Under the pieces are notes generated by a model that was not told the DNA's origin, ran no database searches, and saw only the letters and a list, made by a program, of their open reading frames with translations. From Naasia lichenicola (lineage in GTDB: Bacteria > Actinomycetota > Actinomycetes > Actinomycetales > Microbacteriaceae): a stretch of DNA of 64,000 nucleotides. Numbering within the stretch: position 1 is the first letter of the stretch; every line of letters begins with the position of its first letter. The position numbers were made by a program, and so were the translations under genes. Positions 58,511 through 64,000 of this stretch are shown here, piece by piece. The DNA lies in NCBI RefSeq assembly GCF_004801885.1, contig NZ_SSSM01000003.1:124001-188000 (forward strand), read 5' to 3'.

Positions 58511-59812
58511 TCAGAGCCTGTCGGCGGTCTGGCGCATGAGGGAGTGCTGACGGCGCACCTGCTCGATGGAGCGCCACGGCTCGCGCACGCCCTCGTACTC
58601 GCTGGAGAGATAGCCGGTGTAGCCGGCGTCCTTCATCGCCTTGAGGACGGGCTCCCACGGGATCTGCTGATCCTCGAGGTTCTCGTCGATGTCGTGGAAC
58701 TTCGCCTGCACGAAGACCGTGTATGGGGCGACGGCGGCGAAGTCGGCCGGGTCGACGTGGATGCCGTCCATGAATGCGGGCCGACGGCCGGGCAGCTCAC
58801 CCGGAGCGAGCGCGATCGGACGGTCCTGGAAGATGCCGGTATCGATCAGGATGCCGAAGTGCTTGGTGCCGGTGCGCTTGATGAACTCGATGTACTCGTC
58901 GACGACCTCGTGCTTGATCGGGGTCGGCGAGTGGATCTCGGGGCAGATGATGACGTCAAGCTCCTCGGCCAGCGGCAGGCTGGCCTCGACGACCTCGGTC
59001 CAGATCGGATGCGGGACGAGGTCGCTGGAGACGACGCCGATCTTCGGGCGCACGAACTTGAAGCCCAGGCGCTTGGCAAGCCGGAGGTCGCGCTGCAGAG
59101 CGTCGGTGCCCTCCTCGACGGTCATGTCGTGGCCGTTCTCCCCGCTGGAGTGCAGGCGGGTGTCGATCCACGAGCCGTAGTTCGTCGGCTCGAGCCCGTA
59201 CTGGTCGAGGAGCCGGAACCATTCGTCCACCCACTCCTGTGACGGGTTCGGGTAGTTCGGCACGTGTCCCTCGCCGAGGATCTCGATGCCCGTCGCGCCG
59301 AGGTCGGCGATGCCGGCCATCGCGGTCTCGAGGTCGAGGACGGTGCCGTAGTCGCTCATGAAGCTGTAGAGCGAGACGCCGTAGCGGAACGGCGATCCGG
59401 CTGCCTCGGGCGCCAGCGTCACGTGCTTGGTGACCTGGTAGCGGCTGGGCTGGTGCTCTGCCGGGATGTAGGACATCCGGAGCCGGAGGTCGATCGAGAG
59501 CTCGTGGACGCCGTCGGGCAGACCGCCCGCGAGGGGCACGGTGATGATCGCCGCATCCTCCAGCGGCCAGCGCAGCCCGTCGCTCTCCCACAGCTCGGCG
59601 AGCGTATGGGTCTCACCCTGCAGGGTCCAGACGGGCACGTCGGGCTCGACATCGACGATGCCGGGGATGCTCACGCCGATGCCGTCGATGAGGCTGGCGG
59701 ACATGCCGCGGTAGGACGGCATGCGAACCCGGAACTGGAACCCCGTGACCTCACCGCCTTCTCGAACGTTCCGGAAGCCGACGGATTGGATGAGGTCGCG
59801 TTCGAGAAGCAT
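58511..59812 (-). CDS. Fused DUF6379 + sugar-isomerase TIM barrel, probable C-glycoside deglycosidase
   Basis: 433 aa. Residues 1-135 match the DUF6379 beta-sandwich that forms the small subunit of C-glycoside-cleaving enzymes (DgpB/CarC type). Residues 140-433 are an AP-endonuclease-like TIM barrel resembling the large subunit, with likely metal ligands E177 (GIEILGEGH), E292 (CPEIHSP), D324 (LIDTG), H373 (AKFHDI) and E415 (SSEYEG). Those subunits are normally separate proteins forming a complex. They cut the C-C bond after the sugar C3 has been oxidised. The glycoside-3-oxidase-like gene at 62409 could supply that oxidised substrate. The family link is from recalled literature; the fusion is seen directly. 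Confidence 0.78.
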   Translation of the reverse strand: MLLERDLIQSVGFRNVREGGEVTGFQFRVRMPSYRGMSASLIDGIGVSIPGIVDVEPDVPVWTLQGETHTLAELWESDGLRWPLEDAAIITVPLAGGLPDGVHELSIDLRLRMSYIPAEHQPSRYQVTKHVTLAPEAAGSPFRYGVSLYSFMSDYGTVLDLETAMAGIADLGATGIEILGEGHVPNYPNPSQEWVDEWFRLLDQYGLEPTNYGSWIDTRLHSSGENGHDMTVEEGTDALQRDLRLAKRLGFKFVRPKIGVVSSDLVPHPIWTEVVEASLPLAEELDVIICPEIHSPTPIKHEVVDEYIEFIKRTGTKHFGILIDTGIFQDRPIALAPGELPGRRPAFMDGIHVDPADFAAVAPYTVFVQAKFHDIDENLEDQQIPWEPVLKAMKDAGYTGYLSSEYEGVREPWRSIEQVRRQHSLMRQTADRL

Positions 59813-59839
59813 CAGTGCTTGTCCTTCGATGAGTAGGGA

Positions 59840-59871
59840 GGTGAGCGTCAGCGTCGCCGCTGACGCTCACC
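59840..59871 (-). other. Stem-loop upstream of the fused C-deglycosidase gene
   Basis: Perfect 14-bp arms GGTGAGCGTCAGCG and complement with a TCGC loop, between the NTF2-like gene and the fused gene. Like the hairpin at 58455 it lacks a T-run. Confidence 0.6.
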
Positions 59872-59928
59872 CCACTCGTTAGTGGTTGTCAGAGTAAAGG
59901 AGCCCGGGGAGAGTCGGCAGGAGCAGTT

Positions 59929-60711
59929 TCACGCGAAGGTGTCGGTGAACGTCTCGTGCGGCACCGGCGGCACGGGCTCGAGCTTCTGCACGGTCTCGGG
60001 GCTGTACGGGTGGTTGGTGTCGGGCACCGGCTCGTCCGCAGGCGGCATGAAGACGGGCTTGCCGTCGTCGCCGAAGTACATGAGGTCGAGGTCGAATGCG
60101 CCCTGGTTCTTCAGGCCGAAGCTGACCCAGTTCTCCTCGAACGGCGCACGGGCGAGCTCGTAGCAGCGGAACTTCCAGAACTTCCACTCACCGTCCTGCT
60201 TGAGGAAGTCGATCGCGTACTTGCACCAGACCCAGTGGGCCCACACCTTCTTGCCGAGCACCTCGGAGGGCGAGTACATGTCGGGGAACGCCTCGGCCAC
60301 CTGGGGGTCGGTGAGGCCGGACTCCGTGCCCGACATCAGCCACACGCCCTTGGCGGTCTGGCCATCGGCGGCCACCTCGATCACCGGCGTGTTGGTCGTG
60401 TGCAGGATCAGCTTGCCGACGGGGTGCGGACGCCCGCGGTGGTAGTCCGTCACGCTCTGCCAGGTCGTGTACTGGCCGGCGTTCGTGTAGCGAGCGCGGA
60501 TGCCCTCCGTGCCCTCCTTGACCCACATCGGGATGATCTGCTCGTCCTCGAAGGCGTTGTGCAGATGCATGTAGCGGTTGAACAGATTCTCGACCGCACC
60601 GCGGTCTTCAGCCCGCTGCCCGAGAGCGCGCGCGGAGGCGATCTCTTCGCGAAGACGGGCGAGTTCGGCGGTGATCTCCTCGAGGGATGCCGCTGGGGTG
60701 GTGTCCGACAC
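59929..60711 (-). CDS. NTF2/SnoaL-like protein
   Basis: 260 aa from a GTG at 60711 with AGGAG eight bases upstream. An N-terminal helix (LEEITAELARLREEIASARA) precedes an NTF2-like fold: DRGAVENLFNRYMHLHNAFE, the TDYHRGRPHPVGKLILHTTN strand and VWCKYAIDFLKQDGEWKFWK. The C-terminal 60 residues are proline-rich. SnoaL-like proteins are small isomerases, dehydratases or ligand-binding subunits. As first gene of the operon leading to the C-deglycosidase and monooxygenase it may bind or isomerise the aglycone or keto-sugar (inference). Confidence 0.85.
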   Translation of the reverse strand: MSDTTPAASLEEITAELARLREEIASARALGQRAEDRGAVENLFNRYMHLHNAFEDEQIIPMWVKEGTEGIRARYTNAGQYTTWQSVTDYHRGRPHPVGKLILHTTNTPVIEVAADGQTAKGVWLMSGTESGLTDPQVAEAFPDMYSPSEVLGKKVWAHWVWCKYAIDFLKQDGEWKFWKFRCYELARAPFEENWVSFGLKNQGAFDLDLMYFGDDGKPVFMPPADEPVPDTNHPYSPETVQKLEPVPPVPHETFTDTFA

Positions 60712-60757
60712 GGTGTAGCTCCTTTGCATAGCGGGTGGTCGACGGCGTGACGCTAGC

Positions 60758-60777
60758 ACGAAGACTTGCACCTTCGT
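60758..60777. promoter_or_regulatory. TetR-type operator between divergent genes
   Basis: ACGAAG (60758-60763) and CTTCGT (60772-60777) flank eight bases; an overlapping ACTT...AAGT pair extends the symmetry. It lies between the NTF2-like operon and the divergent TetR gene and is the likely regulator site. Confidence 0.55.
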
Positions 60778-60832
60778 AAGTATTCGTCGCGGGTCAGTCG
60801 GTGTGGGTGGTTCGTTGTGGTTAGGTAATGGC

Positions 60833-61444
60833 GTGTCAACGGGAAACGGGTACGCCCCCGGCCGTGCTCGCCAGCAGCAGATCCTGGCGGAAGCGACCCG
60901 CGCCTTCGGCCGCGGGGGTTTCGACGGAGTCTCGGTGCAGGAGATCGCTGAGGCATGCGGCATCTCTCGACAGGGCCTCCTCCACCATTTCGGGAGCAAG
61001 GAGGGCCTTCTGATGGCGCTGCTGCGCCAACGAGATGGTGCCGACGAGGAGCTGTTCCGGCAGACGATGTCGGAGTCGGGCTCCCCGTTCCGAGCGATCG
61101 TCGCCGTCACGCGCGCCAATGCGGCCACACCGGGCATCACGGCCATGTTCACCCAGCTCGCCGCGGAGGCGATCCGTCCTGAACATCCTGCCCATGACTT
61201 CTTTCGAGGGGTCTACACGCGGATCCATCAGGACCTCCGCGGGACCTTGGCGGATATGCAGCGCCGCGGAACCCTGGTCGCCAGCGTCGACCCCGACCAG
61301 CTCGCATCGGGCCTCATCGCGCTGCGCGACGGACTCGCACTCCAGCTCTTCCTCCGGTCGGAGACGCAGAGCGCCGACGAGATGACGAGCACGCTCGAGA
61401 CGATGTTCAGCCTTCTCGTCGCTCAGGACCCGGAACACGCCTGA
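60833..61444 (+). CDS. TetR-family transcriptional regulator
   Basis: 203 aa from a GTG at 60833. The DNA-binding domain reads RQQQILAEATRAFGRGGFDG, VSVQEIAEACGISRQGLLHH and FGSKEGLLMALL. The ligand domain is helical with no visible metal motif. It is divergent from the NTF2-like/C-deglycosidase operon and convergent with the ThuA-like gene. It probably represses the former through the inverted repeat at 60758-60777 until a glycoside or aglycone binds (inference). Confidence 0.92.
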   Translation: MSTGNGYAPGRARQQQILAEATRAFGRGGFDGVSVQEIAEACGISRQGLLHHFGSKEGLLMALLRQRDGADEELFRQTMSESGSPFRAIVAVTRANAATPGITAMFTQLAAEAIRPEHPAHDFFRGVYTRIHQDLRGTLADMQRRGTLVASVDPDQLASGLIALRDGLALQLFLRSETQSADEMTSTLETMFSLLVAQDPEHA

Positions 61445-61446
61445 CC

Positions 61447-62337
61447 TCAGCCCTCGTGGTTGTAGTACGGCCACGGCAGGAAGCGTCGTTCGCCTCGGCG
61501 GTTGGGACCTTCGAGCGTCACCTCGCCGATCGCCGCCCACTCCACGCCGCGCGGGAACATCCGGATGAACTCGATCCGCCGGAACGTGTCGATGTCGTGG
61601 CCGATCGTGATGGTGAACGATCGCCCGGCTCCGTACTCGTTGATCCAGGCGATCGGCTGCTCCGTGTTCATGCCGGGAAGCGCGGGGATGCCCTCTGGCG
61701 GGATCGCGACCGGATAGTGCGACATCGGCCAGACCGGCGCCTTCTCATACGCCTCGAGGTCGTCGAAGGTGGTCAGCAGCACCTGTGCGCCGTCGAGGAT
61801 CTCGACGCCCACGAGGATGTCGTCGCCCGTCACGGTCCAGGTGTCGTTGATGCCGTCGGTGATCGCGTGCCGCGGCTGCGTGGTGCGCAGCAGCGCCTCA
61901 CCCCATGGCCGCGGGCGCAGCCCTCCGGCGACAGTCATCCGCGAGCCGCGCATGATGTTGTACTCGTCGGGGATGTCCCAGTCGGGCTCCTGGGCGGCGG
62001 AGCCGTGGAACCAGACGATGCCCTTGCCGTCGTCGTGCACGAACTTGAGCAGCGCAGCGTCGGTCTCCGCACCGAAGCCCTCTGCCGTGTCGAAGTAGCC
62101 GTCGCGGCCCTCGAAGATGACGATGATCACGTCGTACCTGTCGATGATGCTCGAGGTGAGCCCGCGGGGGTCCTCGGTGACGCGCACCTTGAAGCGGCCG
62201 GTGTCCTCGAGGACGGTGGTCAGCCACTGGTTGTGCAGGCGGAAGCTGCGGTACACGTTGTCGTGCTCGATGGTCATGTGTCCCGAGAGGATCAGGACGT
62301 TGAGGATGCCGGTCGTGGTGTCGGTGGAATCAGTCAT
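61447..62337 (-). CDS. ThuA-domain (trehalose-utilisation-like) protein
   Basis: 296 aa from the ATG at 62337 (GAGAAAG upstream; the ATG at 62358 lacks a ribosome site). The glutamine-amidotransferase-like ThuA fold is seen: LNVLILSGHMTIEHDNVYRS, DVIIVIFEGRDGYF, GKGIVWFHGSAAQEPDW and the MSHYP... late histidines. ThuA-like proteins appear in sugar-oxidation pathways (keto-sugar metabolism) in Gram-negative and Gram-positive bacteria. It is 71 bp downstream of the GMC oxidase gene, in the same direction. It could process the 3-keto-sugar released from a C-glycoside (inference). Confidence 0.85.
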   Translation of the reverse strand: MTDSTDTTTGILNVLILSGHMTIEHDNVYRSFRLHNQWLTTVLEDTGRFKVRVTEDPRGLTSSIIDRYDVIIVIFEGRDGYFDTAEGFGAETDAALLKFVHDDGKGIVWFHGSAAQEPDWDIPDEYNIMRGSRMTVAGGLRPRPWGEALLRTTQPRHAITDGINDTWTVTGDDILVGVEILDGAQVLLTTFDDLEAYEKAPVWPMSHYPVAIPPEGIPALPGMNTEQPIAWINEYGAGRSFTITIGHDIDTFRRIEFIRMFPRGVEWAAIGEVTLEGPNRRGERRFLPWPYYNHEG

Positions 62338-62408
62338 GGGGGATTCGCTTTCTCGCATCGTTGCGTAGGTGGGGTGATCGGGTGAGGTGCCCGGTTCGGA
62401 TCAGGTGA

Positions 62409-64000
62409 TCAGGAGGTGAGGCGTTCGGCCAGTGCGCGGGCGCCGCGGACGGCGATCGCGACGCTCATCAGGGTGGGGTTCATCGTCGTCGCCGTCGGGA
62501 TGAGCGCATTGCCGCCGACCACGAGGTTGTCGAAGCCCCAGACCCGCGAGTAGCCGTCTGCCACCGAGGTGCCGTCATCGGTCTCCCCCATCCGCATGGT
62601 GCCCTGGAAGTGCAGGCTCGAGCCGTTCGGCAGGAGTCGCGGCTGGGCGATGAACGTGCCGAGCGCCTCGCCGGCCCGCTTCAGCAGCTCGGTGCCCTGG
62701 GCGATCTCGGCCTTCTCACTGTCCGTCAGCTCGTAGCGGATCGTCATGTTCGGGAATCCGCGGTAGTCGAGCTCGCCGTCGTCGAAGGTGACGCCGTCCT
62801 CGAACCTCGGCTGCTTGCGCATGCCGTATCCCATGTTGACGTAGCCCCACTTGTTGCCCGCGTGGGGGCTGGACGGGTCGAGGGGGAACGGCGGCTTCTC
62901 GGCGTACATGACCTGCAGCGAGAAGGTGTGGTCTGGCTCGGAGTAGGGAATGCGATTGACGGCGGCCACCGGGTCGACCGGGTTGGCGGAGCGACGGAGC
63001 AGCTCGGCCTGCAAGTCCTCCTCAGTGGCGTAGCGGGACATCCCCTCGCCATCGAGCGAGACGGTGGAGATCACCACGGGGTGCTCGGTCAGGTAATGGC
63101 CGAGTGCGGTGGGTCGGATCCCGGACGCCCAGAGAAGCTGCGGCGACCGGAAGGTGTCGGCGGCCACGACGACCGCGTCGACCTGCTCGGTGTACCTGGA
63201 GCCGGTGCGCAGATCCTGCACCGTGACGGCGGTGACGTGGCCGTCGGCATGCTCGATGCGGCGGACGAGCGACAGGTCGCGCAGCTCGAACCGCGCGGCG
63301 AGCGGCGACGACGGATCGAGGATCGGGCCGAGGACCACGTCGGCCCCTGCCCAGCGCATGCTTCCGTCGGGTTGGGGGTCGCCGGCGACGGGGAGGGTGC
63401 TGGGGCCGGCCGCGTCGGGCAGTTCGGCGCCGAACTCCTCCTGCAGCAGTGATCGGATGGCGCCGCCGATGGGCGAATCCCCGAAGGCGGTGGTGTTGAC
63501 GTGCAGCAGTTCCTCCGCCTCGACGATGAGCTCGTCCCACTCGGCGTCGTCGATGAACGCGACTCGTTCGGCGCCCGCCGGCCGTGGCGTCGCACACGTC
63601 CAGTGCGCACCCATCCCACCGACGTTGGTGGAGGCCGCAGCGGCCGGGAAGGTCTCGGCGTGAGCCGATCCCTCGCCGCCGAAGTCGAGGAGATGGGTGC
63701 CTTCGCGGGCGGTGAACATGCCCTCGACCCGCGCGTTCGCGGGCAGTCCGAAGGAAGCGCGATGCTCGCCCGCCTGCGGACCCTGCGACCTCTCACGCGC
63801 CTTCGCCTTCTCATCGGGATCGGGGATGTTGCGCACGCTCTCGCCCGGGATGTCCGTGAGCTGTGGGCCCGCTTCGAGCATGAGCACGCGGAGGTCCGGC
63901 GATGCCTCCAGCAGCTCGCGCGCGTAGGCGGAGCCGATGGGGCCGCTGCCGACGATCGCGACGATCGGGCCAGATCGGGTGTCGGGAGCGGATTCGGAAG
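62409..64000 (-). CDS. GMC oxidoreductase, pyranose-oxidase/glycoside-3-oxidase type, 5' end outside window
   Basis: 529 visible codons; the N-terminus is beyond 64000. The FAD motif is IVAIVGSGPIGSAYARELLE. The segment VGGMGAHWTCATPRP matches pyranose oxidases, where the histidine carries FAD covalently. The C-terminal active-site pair is seen in SLHFQGTMRMG (His) and TTMNPTLMSVAI (Asn). Pyranose oxidases and their glycoside-3-oxidase relatives (CarA-like in Microbacterium and Arthrobacter) oxidise sugars, including C-glycosides, at C2 or C3. Its position upstream of the fused lyase supports a glycoside-3-oxidase role (inference). Length and start cannot be judged here. Confidence 0.86.
   Translation of the reverse strand, partial: SESAPDTRSGPIVAIVGSGPIGSAYARELLEASPDLRVLMLEAGPQLTDIPGESVRNIPDPDEKAKARERSQGPQAGEHRASFGLPANARVEGMFTAREGTHLLDFGGEGSAHAETFPAAAASTNVGGMGAHWTCATPRPAGAERVAFIDDAEWDELIVEAEELLHVNTTAFGDSPIGGAIRSLLQEEFGAELPDAAGPSTLPVAGDPQPDGSMRWAGADVVLGPILDPSSPLAARFELRDLSLVRRIEHADGHVTAVTVQDLRTGSRYTEQVDAVVVAADTFRSPQLLWASGIRPTALGHYLTEHPVVISTVSLDGEGMSRYATEEDLQAELLRRSANPVDPVAAVNRIPYSEPDHTFSLQVMYAEKPPFPLDPSSPHAGNKWGYVNMGYGMRKQPRFEDGVTFDDGELDYRGFPNMTIRYELTDSEKAEIAQGTELLKRAGEALGTFIAQPRLLPNGSSLHFQGTMRMGETDDGTSVADGYSRVWGFDNLVVGGNALIPTATTMNPTLMSVAIAVRGARALAERLTS

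Overview
This is a high-GC actinobacterial chromosome segment, most likely from a Microbacteriaceae member (Actinomycetota). The reasons are strong GC bias, many GTG starts and a few TTG starts, GGAGG-type ribosome sites, a DUF222/HNH protein, and two families of GC-rich palindromic repeats. The family assignment is inference. I see no rRNA, tRNA, CRISPR array, insertion sequence, integrase or replication origin. The content is accessory catabolism: importers, hydrolases, glycosidases, oxidoreductases and many local regulators.

Layout. (1) 1-1544: truncated CASTOR/POLLUX-type ion-channel protein. (2) 1669-9603, minus strand: CocE-type hydrolase, peptide-type ABC importer (binding protein, permease, permease-ATPase fusion, ATPase) and a LysR regulator. 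A DUF3237 gene is divergent at 9703 and an LtrA gene lies at 10285-11583. (3) 11671-23225, minus strand: a ten-gene operon, coupled by 4-nt overlaps from dppB to marR. It encodes a second peptide-type importer with its own permease-ATPase fusion, an alpha/beta hydrolase, a CapA-like metallophosphoesterase, a family III CoA-transferase, two 2-hydroxyacyl-CoA-dehydratase-like subunits and a MarR regulator. The dehydratase pair is the strangest part: one subunit has no cysteine and the other only one, so the normal [4Fe-4S] ligands are missing, and no activator gene is present. (4) 23334-37906: mixed single genes (hydrolase, MarR, GH51 arabinofuranosidase behind a CGGCT repeat, Hsp20/HspR-like pair, NAD-binding protein, CitE-like lyase, PadR, FAD monooxygenase, VanZ, SDR, Nudix, MetE-like, DUF222/HNH, membrane protein). 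(5) 38113-47028, minus strand: sugar ABC importer, flavodoxin-like/zinc-ribbon protein, HSL esterase, GH1 and GH78 alpha-L-rhamnosidase, behind a LacI-type operator. (6) 47167-49618: LysR divergent from a quercetinase-like cupin and an esterase. (7) 49871-55654: SDR-SDR-FAH-FAH operon divergent from IclR, a carboxymuconolactone-decarboxylase-like gene and a second IclR. (8) 55696-64000: a probable C-glycoside catabolic locus. It holds a GH39-like protein lacking both catalytic glutamates, a FAD monooxygenase, a fused DUF6379 + TIM-barrel C-deglycosidase, an NTF2-like protein, a TetR regulator, a ThuA-domain protein and a pyranose-oxidase/glycoside-3-oxidase-type GMC enzyme cut by the window end.

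Working model (inference): regions 5-8 resemble a plant glycoside and flavonoid utilisation island. The glycosidases remove O-linked sugars, the GMC oxidase plus fused lyase would attack C-linked sugars, and the cupin, monooxygenases, esterases, SDRs and FAH-type hydrolases would process aglycone or sugar-acid products. Region 3 looks like an independent uptake and CoA-dependent degradation system for an unknown acid; together with the fused C-deglycosidase it is the best candidate for undescribed biology.
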